A stretch of DNA of 64,000 bases, from contig OZ025244.1 in NCBI GenBank assembly GCA_964019155.1, positions 74,720,573 through 74,784,572 on the forward strand, written 5' to 3'. Shown here piece after piece: positions 11,917-26,503 of the stretch (positions within the stretch are counted from its first letter, which is position 1; the number at the start of each line of letters is the position of its first letter). Source of the stretch: Osedax fenrisi. Taxonomy: Eukaryota; Annelida; Polychaeta; Sabellida; Siboglinidae. Below the pieces are notes generated by a model. It was not told the origin of the DNA. It saw nothing but the letters and a program-made list of their open reading frames with translations, and did not search any database. A program made the translations under genes and the position numbers.

Positions 11917-12530
11917 TTAATCTATATTTGTAATAAATAGGCTTATAGATTTAGACGAATCAACATAACGTGAGAGTGAATTCAAAGCCGTACTCACTCT
12001 GTTGCTGAAATAATTGATCGTTGCTTTATTAATGCACTTGTCTTTACGTATCTTGATTAGAGGTCCACGATTACTGGTAGAATAGTTTGTGAATTCCAAT
12101 GATTTATCAATATCCACGAGATTGTTCAGTATCTTAAAAACCAGAATTAGGTCAGCTCTTAATATGCGATGGAAAAATTCATTAATTTGAGAAAACACAA
12201 TCTTAAGATACAATTGTATCCTAAGTTGATTTAAGAAAATTACATCTGAATTATATGCCTTTAGTAAATTTATATTGAACTTTTTAAATATGTTTATTTA
12301 GGCAAATAAAGTATTTGCCTTGATTCGAAATAGAAGAACCATATTTAAGTAATGGACGTATATAAGTGGTATGAGCTTTGACTAGATAGTAGGAATTATT
12401 TGTAATGAAACATCTACAAATTATATTCGAGATCACATAGGCTTTCTATATATGTTATTAATATGAATATTTAATTTAATATTATCATCAAAAACAATAC
12501 CAAGATCTCAAAAATGACAGTATTTTGGAA
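11917..12530 (-). pseudogene. LINE ORF2 C-terminal fragment (minus)
   Basis: On the minus strand 12510 to 12240 reads the post-RT region (DLGIVFDDNIKL, then THTTYIRPLLKYG in shifted frames). 12213 to 11917 is one open frame with the CR1/L2/Jockey-type tail (RADLILVFKILNNLVDID, then NYFSNRVSTALNSL). Together with 15590-16720 this is one element, read right to left and split by an insertion. Stops and frameshifts show it is dead. Confidence 0.75.
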
Positions 12531-13014
12531 TCAGTGATGGCCAGTTAATGGCCAGTTAATCTGGAAATAAAATATTTCCTATCACTATCCAGATACAATA
12601 TCTTGATAATTCTTAGTAAATCGGGTTACTCTAGACACAAATAAATATCCTATCCCAGCAAAATAAAATAGTCTATAGACCAATATCCTATAGGATAGAT
12701 AGAGGATCGGTTATTCTGGGAACTTTTAGCTATATTTATTCGCATAGGACATATGGGAAGCTCTGGAAATATATTTTTTATAAAGATAGTATCATTTTAT
12801 GATACTTAGGTGATAACATAAGTATCATAAATAGGTGTTCTTATTACATTTAAAATACATAGGATTACATATTAAATATATAAATATGAAATATAGGTTC
12901 TATATGAATGAATGAATGAAATCAGTTTATAGACAATTGTCTAAGGAGGATCATTGGTCTTAATAGTCCTATATAATTGTTTTATAATATATAATATATA
13001 TAATATATTGTATA

Positions 13015-13053
<39 letters not shown>

Positions 13054-15589
13054 TAATACAAATATGGAGCTTCGTTAAAGAACGGTAGGAAAGCGGGTTT
13101 CATACTAACGAATTTCTATAGTTTTATTATTATAATATATAATAATCATAATATATTATATATATATAATTGAATATCATTTATAATATGTATAATATAC
13201 GTATATATATATATATTTATATAAAATATACTATATAATAATGAACACACTATATATAGTCTATAGAGTGCTTTAAAATAATTTCTAGTTCAATATATTT
13301 AATAATATATAATATTTTTATAGATGTGATAATACAATAATAAATAGTAATATTAATAGTTAATAGAATTTTATTTATTTTATGTTTTGTTTTATAGTTT
13401 ATATATAAATATATATAATAAGTATGATAATTATATAATTACTATGCTTTTTCCTCATAAAAGGCTTCAAAATAATTTCTAGTAAATAGTAATATTATTA
13501 TTATTTATATTAAACAAAATATATATCATAAAATAAACAATATGACTTCAGAGGGAATCGTATACGCTATAGCCATGGCTTCTGCAGAACTTCTGCGTTG
13601 CATACAACAATCTAACCGATATATAGCTATTTAACTGATTTTACTAATTGTATATAATACTAATAGTATTATTAGTTTTTATTTACTTATAAATAGAATT
13701 AGAATTATATTTCATAATATAACATTTTACCTATAGGTAAAATGTATTATTGTGTTATCATATTATAGGATATATAATCTATATAACAAACCTACACATA
13801 TTATTTAGTATATCTAGAAACTATATATATATCCTATAGCATATATGCTATTGTAATATTATAATTAATAATATGCATCTGAATAATATTACATTTTATT
13901 TATATTTACTTATTACATATTTAATATATAATATTATAATAATATATCTATTCAACGAATATTACTTCGATATTAACAAAGGGAAAGTAACCTAATACGG
14001 ACTCTTTAACAATGGTCTTACCATTTTATGACTCATTATTTTTATTCAAAAATTACAATGTATTAATATTATATGATTAGATATCATTGTGATTTTAAAA
14101 TTTTATTTAATCTTTTAATTCCATAGAAAACGGGGGTGTCCGTATTCGATACCCGTGTCCGAATACGGATACCCTGTGTTATAATACGGACACCTTTTAT
14201 ACCACTCGATAAACTATATATTATTGATGAATCAATCAGACAAATTTCAATTAAATTATTTATAATTAATTTTATGAATAATTTATACTAATTTAATGAG
14301 TTAATAATCTATTTATTTAATTAATAATACAATTTAAGTATCTAAATAATACAATTTTTAGATTTAGCTTTATTGGTGGTATTAATATTAGAATTCACGC
14401 GATTTTTATGAAAATCAGAATAGTTCATAAGCTGCGCGCTGATTGATTATAGGGTGTCCGTATTAAGACATATATAGTGTCCGTAGTAGGGACTTTTATT
14501 ATCTCTAGATATATGCTTATAACTTAATGAATATTTGATAACAAATATAGTAATTATATATATAGTTTTAGAATGCTTTATTTTTTAATAATATAGTGTT
14601 ATTCCCCGTAATTTTATATCGATACATTTTTATATTCTTGAGAAGGTTTTAAGTTGAAATTTTATTTCATAAATTTAAAAACGTAATACAAAATCAGTTT
14701 ATTGGATATATAAGCAATATTTGATTAATTAAAAAATAAAAAATACTTTTTTAGACTATTTATATAATTATAAAATGTTATTCATTAACAAAAATTGTGT
14801 ATTATTTATAATTTCTGAGATACCGATAGTATCCGTATTATGACATTTTCCGTATTCGGTTACTTTCCCCAAATGTTGATTTTATATATTATTTATAAAT
14901 TTAATTATGTTATATGATATTATTATGATCTTTAAAACTATATTATAGTATAATATATTAAATGAATAATATTCATCTACCAATTTATAGTTATATAAAT
15001 AATTACAAATATCGTCTTAAATATGTGTGAATGGGAATACATTAAATAATATAATAAACTAATGATAATGATTATATAATTAAAATTTTATTTAATATAA
15101 TATTAGAAACTATGTTATAGTATAATTAAGTAATTTCCAATAATATTTAACATATATTTGAAAATTAAATTAAAAAAAATAATTATTACCCTTAATATAA
15201 CACTTTACTTATTGTTATGTTAACTTATTATACAAATATTATCTATTTATTATACTTGAAATTAAATGGTATTTCCGAAACTATACAGAACTTCTATGTA
15301 CATATATGTAAATCCTTTAATAATTGAATAATAATTAATTAATTTCTAACTTAGGTACATAATCATATTTTGAATATTTGAAAATATTCGAAAATAAAAT
15401 AAGGATGTTATTAGAAATATTGCTGAGCTTGATCTCAGCTATGATATTTTTACAAAATCCCAGAACATCCCAATAATCCCTATAAATAAGGATTGTATCT
15501 GGATTGTCCTAGCTAGGATTGTCTCAGGCCAATCCCAGGCATATTCCAGAGAAACCGGCCCCATATTATTATTTAGCAAATAAAAATAT
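12531..15589. mobile_element. about 3 kb insertion splitting the LINE, hAT-like ends
   Basis: It interrupts the LINE between the RT core and the DLGIVF region. The left edge starts CAGTGATGGCCAGTTAATGG. Inverted subterminal matches near both edges share ATCCAGATACAAT (12590s and the complement near 15500). It also contains a family B element (13981-14870). No transposase was recognised inside. The boundaries are inferred from the LINE reading. Confidence 0.5.
13981..14870. mobile_element. family B MITE, copy 1 (about 890 bp)
   Basis: The left end is GGGAAAGTAACCTAATACGG and the right end CCGTATTCGGTTACTTTCCCC read as its inverted match. Internal CCGTATT/AATACGG blocks occur in both orientations near 14140-14190 and 14455-14490. 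Non-coding. It is nested inside the 3 kb insertion. Confidence 0.75.
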
Positions 15590-15790
15590 ATATCAGATTT
15601 TCCGATTGACTATAGGCACATTTTTCAAATGAAATTCGAAGGTTCCATTTTACTTTCCAATCATAGAGATCAGATATTCCTGATTGAAGGATATTTCGTT
15701 CAGTAGTATTCATATATATAGGATACATTTTAGCATCATCGGTAAAAAGAGAGCATGTTTGATGTGATGAAAATATCTAAGGGAGGTCAT

Positions 15791-15832
<42 letters not shown>

Positions 15833-16720
15833 TAGATCCAATAACGGAACCTTGAGGAACACCTGAACTTTCATGAATATAACTATAAAATGCATTATTT
15901 ACCTTAGTTCTTTGAACTCGATTGGTAAAGTATAAGTTAAATCACTTAATTACATTACCACCAATCTATAATTTAGACATCTTCGATAGAAATGTATAAT
16001 GAGTACTTTATCACACGTGTTGGCCATATCGATATAGATAATATCAGTATTAAAAGAATAGTTAGTGATTCTACTTATATGTCTATAAGGTGGAGTTCAG
16101 TGGATATACCGGCTAAAAATCCATATTGATCCTTACATAATAGTTTATTAGTTCTTAAATAATGTAATAGATAATAAGACAAATATTTTTTTTAAATAAT
16201 GAGAGTGGAAGGCAATAAACTGATTGGACGATAATTGTATGGTAATTAATTATCACCTTTTTTAAATAATGGAATAATATTAGATGACTCCCATATAGTA
16301 GGGAATTGACCTTCGTCTAGAATATGTTGAAACAAAATAGATAATGGATGAGAAAGTTCATAAGATAATAACTTAAGCATATCTTTAGTAAACTATCAGG
16401 TGATGAATTACATTTATTGTGCTATTTACAAAGAAATGTCCTTACTATTTCCTGTGATATAAGAAAATAGTTAAACCTAAATTATTTCATTATTAAGGGA
16501 TCATTAGAAATATGTGACTTAAGAAAAACAAATTAAAATTGTTCAAAATACAATATGCTTTATCAAGGTCATTATTATAAATGAAATTATGATCGACTCG
16601 ATGTCTGAGGGAAGGTATGATATTTTTGTTATTTAATTTGGTGTTTATATAATTATAAAAAGAGAATTGGTAGTTGATGAGAGCATTTTGTATTCAACAT
16701 CAATATTATATTTATTTTAT
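15590..16720 (-). pseudogene. LINE reverse transcriptase fragment (minus)
   Basis: Read on the minus strand: GQFPTIWESSNIIPLFKKGD with NYRPISLL (about 16330-16210), then SSGVPQGSVIGS (about 15860-15830), then the catalytic-region match FTDDAKMY (about 15740), and ISDLYDWKVKWNL (about 15670). These are the ordered RT motifs of CR1/L2/Jockey-class LINEs. A TA microsatellite has expanded inside at 15794-15826. Several stops and shifts mean it is not functional. Confidence 0.75.
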
Positions 16721-17412
16721 CAGATAGTAAAGATTGGTTGTACTTCCAAACTTTATGAGTATCTGTATTTCATTTAGAATATTATCGAACTATCATATTG
16801 CAAGCAGTTATTTATCAACAGTTGTAATACTTATTAAAATAAATAGTCTACAATATTTGTTGTCTACTTTTTGTATATTTATATAATTTTATAATATTTA
16901 TTATTCAAATTATCTACAAGTTACAATATTTAATATTATAATAATGACCTACTATGACATAAAACTAAATAGTCTACCTATATAGCCTAATGGTTATTCA
17001 TATTAGGTGTTAGAACACCTATCTTTGTTCCCCTATCATATATGCTAAACCATAATGACTGCTAACTAATCATTGCAATGTAACCATGGTTACTCTTAAT
17101 TAAAAGCGGAATATAAAAGATAAAACCGCGGGTATTTATCTCCTAAAAATAACATAATAAGTTAAATTAGCGGTTTATAATCTTTCAGAATAATTAAAAT
17201 ATAGAGTATATAGGCTAACTAAACCACTTAAACATGTATTGAAATACATAAGTCATAGAAAGAGATACTACTAATAGATCAAAAGATATATATTAAATTG
17301 TAATTAATATTGATTGTATATATATATATATATAATTATCTACATATATAATCGTATTCATTTTATAATATGCAATTGTTTACCGCGAAGGCTGAAGATT
17401 TCTAAATATGGC
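16721..17412. other. AT-rich spacer, no gene seen
   Basis: No coding frame or known element. It contains the palindrome GTAACCATGGTTAC near 17080. Confidence 0.5.
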
Positions 17413-17700
17413 CATATGGCTAAGTTGACTAATAAGTCAGAACCGCAAGCAGTATGATAACTATAGGATGCGGGTTAAAGCCTCTCCAGACCATTAATAT
17501 ATATTAAAGGTCTACAGATTATATTTAGAAGCGATATTATATAATTGTGTATAAATAAATCGGCTCTCGTTAAAGCCATGGATGCCTTAATACGAGAGCG
17601 GCTTCTAATTGACCTTAGAGCAATATGGTTATAACTTATAACTTATAACTATAAGTGAAAACTTCATCTAACTTCCTGGATGGGATGAAATATATTGTAA
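17413..17700 (+). mobile_element. tRNA-derived SINE, copy 1
   Basis: The head resembles a tRNA with box A-like ATGGCTAAGTTGAC and box B-like GCGGGTTAAAGCC. The body contains a hairpin core (GCTCTCGTTAA ... TTAATACGAGAGC) and ends GATGGGATGAAA. Copies at 32195-32510 and 48375-48752 share head, hairpin and tail. Confidence 0.75.
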
Positions 17701-17892
17701 GTATATATTTTTATATTTTTAGTATACGTACATTAAAGAATTATTATATTTCATGATATATCATGAAATAAATATATACACAATATAACATATATAATAA
17801 TAGTAGGTATATATTTTATTAGATTTATGTTATTTATATAATCATATAACTATAATTAATCATTTAATAAATGTATACATCCGTGTAAACAT

Positions 17893-17936
<44 letters not shown>

Positions 17937-18196
17937 TATATTTATATAATACAACAACATAATTATATAACACTTACGGTAAAGTACATATACATCGTTG
18001 CTGATAGAACACGATACTTCTGTGCTCACATCAAACTAACAAGATTCGTTCGACACGCCCTTCAGACATGAGTCATACGTTACATTTCAATAGTAACTAT
18101 ACTATAGTATACTATTATTGATATGATTTATAAATGTATGCCAAGTAATTATATAATGTGAACATGTGCATATGTGTAACATATATATATATATAC

Positions 18197-18238
<42 letters not shown>

Positions 18239-18507
18239 GCATATTAACAATACATCAAAACACAGTTGACTGGAAAGCACTGGAAACAAAACTGCCATCG
18301 CAGTGATTCTCCATTTAGGTATTACGAAATGTTGTTGACATTTATATTCAGCACGATCTAGAACATTCTTCGGTGTTATTCAATTATTAGTTATTGTTGT
18401 GGTTGAGAAAAGCTGACACGTGGTTCTAGGTGTCGAGGTAGGGTGTCACGAACTATTAGTCACCGCCCAACCCGCCTTATTGTACTATTGTAATATTATA
18501 TAAGATT

Positions 18508-18508
<1 letters not shown>

Positions 18509-18567
<59 letters not shown>

Positions 18568-18582
18568 TATATATATATATAA
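18509..18582. repeat. (TA)n microsatellite
   Basis: About 70 bp of TA with one GA interruption. Confidence 0.95.
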
Positions 18583-19028
18583 TGTATAATGTTAACGATT
18601 ATTTATTTGTTCATAATATAATTATATTTATTATTATTATTATGAATATATTGATTTTCTATTTAAAATATATACATAATTATGTAAGATTAATCGAACA
18701 TATATGTAAATTATTTATATATATAAATATAGTATCTACTATAGTATACTATATATATATACTATAGATATATCTAGAGATATTAGATGGTTATAACTAT
18801 AACATACTTTATTGAAATACAAATGGATAATACGATATATAATTTACCGTACAAAGATTAATCAAACATAATGAAAATATATATTATAATAAAATACATT
18901 TTTATATAAATATTTGAATCAAAATATAGTCGGTTGAGGCCCGACCTATGAACATTGTTCGTAACTGTGACGCATTTAACTTATTTTATAAATCATTTTA
19001 ATAACTTTATATTTTATAACAAATTTCA

Positions 19029-19141
19029 TATTAATAAATATTCTTATAATATAAAATATATAAAAGTTATATATATATATATATATATAGTAGATAATTT
19101 CATATTAATAAATATTCTTATAATATAAAATGTATAAAAGT

Positions 19142-19207
<66 letters not shown>

Positions 19208-19214
19208 TTATATA

Positions 19215-19254
<40 letters not shown>
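19029..19254. repeat. tandem AT-rich repeat with TA arrays
   Basis: A segment reading CATATTAATAAATATTCTTA occurs twice, each followed by AAAAGTTATATATA arrays, so the microsatellite and its flank were duplicated together. Confidence 0.8.
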
Positions 19255-19255
<1 letters not shown>

Positions 19256-19559
19256 GATTATATATAAATATTATACAATGTAATACATATTAATGAAGTT
19301 AATACTATATATGTATATGTGTTACTCTAAATAAAGCGTATATCCCGAAATATGGTTCGGTAAAGTTACGGTATATAGTATGCTTATAATATAAGTACTA
19401 TTACTATAGTATACTTATAATAGAATAAATTAATAGCAAACAAAATAGAAAATAAAATGAACAACTTTTAATACAACTAATATTTCAATGTACTTAATTT
19501 ACCAACTTACCACTTCCTTGCATATCTCTAGATATATAAGAATTATATCCTATAGTGAT

Positions 19560-21350
19560 AACATTTGTTGACGTTTATTTCCATACAAATATACTTCGAC
19601 ATATACTCATATTATATACATATTATCCCATAAACTTGATTCATATATCTTCCTTATATTAATTGAATTATAGCCTACATTCTAGATCATGTAAATTAAT
19701 TTGTATTTGCGATTTTAATTATCATTTTGATTCTATAGAGAATTCCTAGAATACAATAGCTCTCCCAATCACTTCATTTATTTAGACAATTAACTTAAAA
19801 CACTGGTTACTGCAATATATATATATTTTTCTACTCATACAGACACGTATCAATATTCTATATCTTATTAACCCCCTCTTATTATACCTGATCAATTTAC
19901 TTCACCCTACATTCTCTGATCCCTTAACTGACTATTCTTCCGTAATTTGATTTATCTAAGTACACTTCTATCGACTAATCTATTAATCTTTTATAGGGAG
20001 TTATGAAATATGAACCACTCAAGCTTACATTGCTAATCGAGAATAGATTTTAACAATGGTCTTATGTATTTTGGTATCCTAAATAAGTGTATTTCATTCT
20101 ATTTTAATTCCTTTAAAATGTAGTTATTTCACCTAATCATTTCTGTAAACTTCATCGGCATTATCTTCTTCGCATATCGATACTGCAGTAGAAAATAACA
20201 GCAGTAAAGTACATGTAAAACTGTTCTAATGAAACGTGAAAGTAAGATATACTTTATTAATATGATGCTTCTGTTTATGACCAGGAGGGCTTATAAGCAA
20301 GAACTTTTCACCCCAATAAGTAAAATTCTATTAGCCGAAAATAAATGTTTCTTTACTGGCTACCACGAGTTATTTAAAATAATAAATAGAATACTTAGAA
20401 ATAAATAAATCGCACATCTAAAATACTTACGAATGAAAGTGTATGTACATCTTTTGTATCGTGTTTATCCACTAAGCTATCTCGTACATCTGACTACAGT
20501 ACAACAGCTTCCATGCTAGCGTGCACGTTGGGCCATGGTTACCATGGTTACCTACGAGGGCGAGTGAAGCGTCATAATACTGATCACATAATATATCTAG
20601 TTTGTATTATCCCTCCATTATTTACATCTATAATTTGATCATGATGTATAATTCTCCTATTTATCCTATCCCTTCGTGTGTATTTAAATAATTAATTATG
20701 GTATCATTCATAAATATATAGAATATCTTATTAGTATGACATTACTGAAGTAACTCCTCAATCGATCATGATGAACTTATGAACTATACACCAATATATT
20801 AACTTACCACAATTAGCTAAATAATGGAACTATATTTTCAATCTCTAACTGATATTTTATCTTAAGAATAATAATTGACTGGACTTCTATAGAAGGTATA
20901 CCAGAGTGATAGTGCATTCTATTCCACCGAAACTGCTCTCAACCATATTACTGGTACGATGAATAATTAGCCTGACTATTCTGATTGTGCGCCATTACTG
21001 GTCCTCTACCTTATAGGTCATCTACCTACTTACGATCACAGTATCCTTATTGAGCGAATTAAGAATCATGGCATTGAAATATCTCATCTCTGGTGGTTTC
21101 TTTTCATTTTTACGGATAGTACTACCACTGTTAAAGTCTAAGATTTTATTTCTCCTCCTAGTAATATACCCAGTTGAGTTCCTCAGGGTTCGGTCTTCGG
21201 GATTGTATTATTTTATATTTATTTGCATCCTCTATAATTTAATATTATTAATAAGTTCTCTAACATTAGTTACCATATATATTCTGATGATATTCAGTTT
21301 ATCATCAAACTTCGCATTAATTCGCCTAACTCTAAACGTAATAAATAATT
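19560..21350 (+). pseudogene. LINE remnant with endonuclease and RT motifs (plus)
   Basis: Near 19705-19735 a frame reads ICDFNYHFDSIENS, matching the GDFN.H motif of APE-type endonucleases. At 21030-21345 frames read DHSILIERIKNHGIE, then VPQGSVFGIVLFYIYL and YHIYSDDIQF, the RT motifs. Frame changes between these segments show decay. CR1/Jockey-like by motif. The order confirms plus orientation. Confidence 0.7.
20490..20570. other. GC-richer island with near-repeat ATGGTTACC
   Basis: CCATGGTTACCATGGTTACC occurs at about 20533-20552, inside the presumed LINE span. Two direct half-sites resemble RFX half-sites, but not in the inverted arrangement. Meaning unclear. Confidence 0.3.
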
Positions 21351-21647
21351 GAAGTAAATTCAACATACAATGTATCTATATTTAGAAATATGTATGATAT
21401 GGTAGATTGATAAACCGTATAATGTGATTTATATAATTCATTAGTTTACAATTATTTATTAAATCTTTAAAATATTAAATTATCTACAAAATGAATTAGT
21501 ATAATAAGTACATATATCTTCTTATCTTTTTATTTAATTTGTGATTATTGAATGTTTAATTTAAAACTTAAATAAATAATAAATGATTTCTCAAAAATTT
21601 ATATATAGGTACATATTATACATGTTATACAATATATATAATGTTAT

Positions 21648-21698
<51 letters not shown>

Positions 21699-22560
21699 CA
21701 AAATAAGGTAATAGGACACACATACCATTTAAAATAATAAAATGAACCGGTAGGAAATAAATTAATAAAATAATAATCACAAACAATATACGTATTAGGC
21801 TACATGGCAGCTGCCAACTGATATCTATCTTTGGATATATTTATTGCATTATTTATGTGACCGGATGGATCTCATGGATGGTAGTAGTAAACCCTTTAGT
21901 TTATTTCATTGGAAAACAATTAAACAGTTTAATTTTTTTTCTCATAATTATCACATTTAATCTATAGATATAGATCACCTATAGGTGATATTAAAATGTC
22001 ATATTACAAAACAAATTAATAGTAGATTAAAAGTCAATTTGTATTCATTTTTAAAATTCCCCATGTTAAATTTCGTATTCTCCATGTTAAACTTCTAAGA
22101 ATTATCGCGAGCCGTATGATGGTCAAAAATTAATAAAAAATTGTTTGACTTATTTGTATATATTATTTTATAAGTTCCGAGTTTACAAGTATTGGAGGAC
22201 CCATATACAGATAAATGGTCACTCTTAGCGTCAGTATCCGGTACCCATGGGTACCGAATACGGTGAAAATGATATAAAAATCAGAATTGCCCAAGCCTGC
22301 TACAGCACTGAACAACATGAACATTATCTGGAAATCCAAAATGTCAGATAATATTAAAAGAAACTTTGTAAGATCATCGAAAGAAACCATACTTCTATAC
22401 GACTCTGTTACATGGATACTTACATCACCCCTAGAGAAAAAGTGGAAGGAGCATATATGCTCGCATGCTCAATGCTAATAAATTAAATTTGATAAACATA
22501 ACATTATTAATTATAACCTTTAATAATAATATCCATGTATATATATATAAACACATATAA

Positions 22561-22656
<96 letters not shown>

Positions 22657-22720
22657 ATACTATATAGATTATATTATACATTATCAATTAAATTATTGAT
22701 TGTATAATTATTGTTCAAAT
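21351..22720. other. AT-rich intergenic DNA
   Basis: It includes TA arrays at 21648-21697 and 22566-22652 and a GTACCCATGGGTAC palindrome near 22240, next to sequence resembling family B ends (CCGAATACGG). No gene seen. Confidence 0.5.
22566..22652. repeat. (TA)n microsatellite
   Basis: About 87 bp of uninterrupted TA downstream of the DJ-1 gene. Confidence 0.95.
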
Positions 22721-22721
22721 A

Positions 22722-22727
22722 TTTATT
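22722..22727 (-). terminator. polyadenylation signal candidate, DJ-1 gene
   Basis: AATAAA on the minus strand about 104 nt beyond the stop codon. Confidence 0.5.
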
Positions 22728-22830
22728 TGGTTTTTTACATTAAAGGCCCTTAAATAAATATTATTAAAAATGAAATGAAATATAATAATAATTGAAATGT
22801 AATAACATACAATATTATAAAGTCATCATA

Positions 22831-22994
22831 CTAGTTGGACAATACCATTGATGCATCAGCGATTAATTTAGCTGTATCTTCATCAACTAGAATAGAGACA
22901 AGTTTCAGAGCGAATTCAAAAGTGGTACCAGGTCCTCTGGACGTTACCAGTTTTCTGTCTACACACACTCTATCTTCGGTGTATTTGTAACCAC
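22831..22994 (-). CDS. PARK7: DJ-1 exon 5 (C-terminal)
   Basis: Acceptor ACAAACAG; two bases complete a Ser codon. It encodes GYKYTEDRV, then SRGPGTTFEFALKLV, and ends MVLSN-stop at 22831. Confidence 0.95.
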
Positions 22995-25900
22995 CTGTTT
23001 GTAGTAGAATTATAGTTAGTATCTAGTAGATTATGTTTTAAGCATATATGTTTATATATATATTCACAATATTATATACTAAATCTATCAATTTAAATTT
23101 AAATTACATATATATAATTTACACAATTATTGAATTATTATAAAAATGGGAATATATATACCTATTTATATTGTTATGTTAAAAAATAGCATTAAAAACA
23201 TTCTATAAAGTATACTTTATAAAATATAGGTAAATGGTTTCGTTTACCAAACCCTTTAATCGTATTTAATAGGAAACTAAAGGGTAACTTAAATTTGCAC
23301 ATATAAAGGGTTTCTCATTATCAGTTAATACCCAAGCCCTACAGCTTAGCCGTTTTCGCGTACGATGCGCGAGCATTGTTGATAAACTAAAAGATAAACA
23401 AACATGGATTAGTGTTGTAGTTATTTAATATTTTAATTCAAAGGATAAAGGGGGTGTCCGTATTTGGTACCCATGTTTGGAATCATCGATATATTGAAAC
23501 TTTCTTTATTTAGATGGTCCGAATATGGAATACGAATACATTATTTATAATTAATTTTATGAATAATTAACGCAACATAACATCGTACATTGGCATACGT
23601 ATAGGACAATGTATTACAATACATAACAAATAATATAGTGTTATTTTATATCGATACATTTATATATTCTTGAGAAGGTTTTAAGTTGACATTTTTATTC
23701 ATAAATTTAAAAAACGTAATAAAAAAATCAGTTTATTGGATATATCAGCAATATTTTGAATAATTAAAAAATAAAAATACTTTTTAGACTATTTATATAA
23801 TTATGAATAATTTATTGTATGATTTATGGTTTCTGAGATACCGAGAGTGTCCGTATTCGGTTACTTTCCCCTACCAGGTAAATAGTACATCCCCTTAACA
23901 AATAATACATATTTAAAAGGGATGTATACAGATGATTGCTTGCTCATTATATACACCGGATCTCTATTAGTGAAAGTGTCACTATATATAATATACAGTA
24001 GTGATAAATAAAATTAATGAAATATATATATATATTTATAATAATTATACAAACTGTTATCAAATTGTTCTTTAACCCAGGGATGTGATGTAATGTTGTG
24101 TCCGGCATAGACTTTGTGTGTTTTTATAATAGTTGGTCCTATTATAAATAAACATGTATTAGTATGCACGTATTATCAATGTAGTATGCATATGTCTCTC
24201 AAACTAAATGTATTATTATATAACTATAAAATAATTTTAATAATATTTAGTAAATGAAAATTGTTTTTATTATTTGGAGTATTATTATGGTTCAAACAAT
24301 TGTTTCATAATAAATTAAGTATAATTATTTATACATTTATTCTTACCATATTAAATTACATTATTATTAAGCAACATTACATTAAATTATAATCAAGTAG
24401 TTAATACTGTATACGTATAAGTATGTGTATTACCTGCACAAACAGCTGCGACGTAGCCATTCCTAGCCTCCTGCTTCTTTAATACTTCACCAACCAGTGA
24501 CGACTAGGCAATTTCACAATTATTAAGATATATCTTCCAAATATAAATATATTTGTATGTATTATTATTTAATAAAAATTATATAATATTTAATAGATTT
24601 TAAATTAGCAACACTACATAATTAAATGTACGTTTACATTTCACGTGATACTATTACACACATATGTGATATAGGACATGTGAAGATATCAATAGTTAAT
24701 ACCACCATGGTTTGTATGTGTTATAATAGTATAAGTGTACTATATTATGTAAAGTAGTATTTAGTGATGTATATAAAGTGCATATTATATAATACAAATA
24801 AATAAATACAATATAAATCACTAGTTTCTAGATGAATAGTTAAATACTATGTCGATTAGAATCGTTTACAAATTATAAAATTCATTTCATATTCTATTCG
24901 TTTAAATATATTAATATTCATTTAATATTCGATTGGTACATTTACTCTTCATTACAGAATATATTTTATTAAATAAATTAAATCATAAGTTATTATTAAA
25001 ATAATTAATAAGTTGATTCATTATTAATAAGGAATATAATACACAAGGGAAAGTCTCCTATTACTGACCTATATATGATTATTTGTAATATATTATTCAT
25101 TATTCAATATTTTTATTTAAAATTTTGTAATTAGGGTAATATTATAGCAATGAATAATGTTGCTATTTTTAATTTTGATATAATTATATTTACAGAAAAT
25201 ATAGGGGGGTCGGTAATTAGATACATGTATTTATTACCCCCCCCCCCATTAATTTACAATATCATGCATTACGATTTCTTTTAATTAATAATATATTTAC
25301 AATTATTTAAAAAAATATTATTCAAATATTTAAAAAGTAAAACCAGAATATTACATTTGATCAAATAACAATTGTATGATTAAATATTTTGATAATCAAA
25401 ATACTTATTACTAGTTACCATTAAATTAATAATATTTTATGTATATACATAATTGTTTGATAACTATTATAGTTACTAAGATATTAGAGGGGGTCGGTAA
25501 TAGGGGACTTTCCCCCTACATTATTTTGTGTTAAAAACATAAATTTATCAAATTATCATCAAATAATAATAATTACAAATTATTCGTATTCGTATTCGGT
25601 TTTTTATAATTTGAAATGCTTGCATTCAGGTTCAAATTGAAAAAGCTTGAATTCGTATAATCGTTATTCGTATTCATTTACATCTCTAGTTTATATGTGT
25701 CACACAAAATTCGTGTATATGTATAAACCAATTATGTTAGGGTGTATGTAAACCTCAGACATGGCTTTAGCTCCATCGAGACCACCCGGACACAGAACTA
25801 GGTCATACTCGCAATTTAACTTATCCGCTAGGGAACAATCGGGTAAAATACGAATGTCTTTATCCATTGTCACCGCTTCTACACCAGCTAAACCAGCTAC

Positions 25901-26465
25901 CGTCACGTCTATCTGATAGTTTAAGTAGGCGAGTAATATATACGCTGTACTACGATGTACTTTCTATAGAAACATATATGTTGTAGATTTCTAATAAATG
26001 ATATAGGTTAGAATATTCATCACAGTTAATATATTATATATATAATATTGAATACAATTAGACATAGTATAATGCACATATATATTTGTAATACAAATTT
26101 TGTATGCATACACATGTGTATGTTAATAATTAATTAATTATGACAACATTGTTTTGAAAATTATAATTATAGTATACAACTACAGTATACTATAGCATGC
26201 TATGATATATTTGTTATAGGTTAATTGTTGATAATTAATAGAATTAATAATACATTTATAAAATATTAGTGTATTTATTGTATATTATTTATTTAGTTGT
26301 ATATAAATTATATAGTAAATATATAGTATAATATAATATATGAAATATATAGAAAACTCTAATTGAAAATATTTGATAATGTGAAATCAATAAATAATGT
26401 AATACAATACAATAATAAATCATACATGTTAATATTAGGTTGTATATTTATAACTAAACTAAATA

Positions 26466-26503
<38 letters not shown>

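Larger units (their letters stand above)
17701..19560. other. AT-rich intergenic DNA with long TA tracts
   Basis: TA arrays lie at 17899-17931, 18179-18237, 18509-18582 and 19069-19251. Two GC-richer islands (17985-18080 and 18400-18475, the latter with a CACGTG E-box and GTCACCGCCC) could be regulatory or old exons; no frame supports a gene. Confidence 0.45.
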
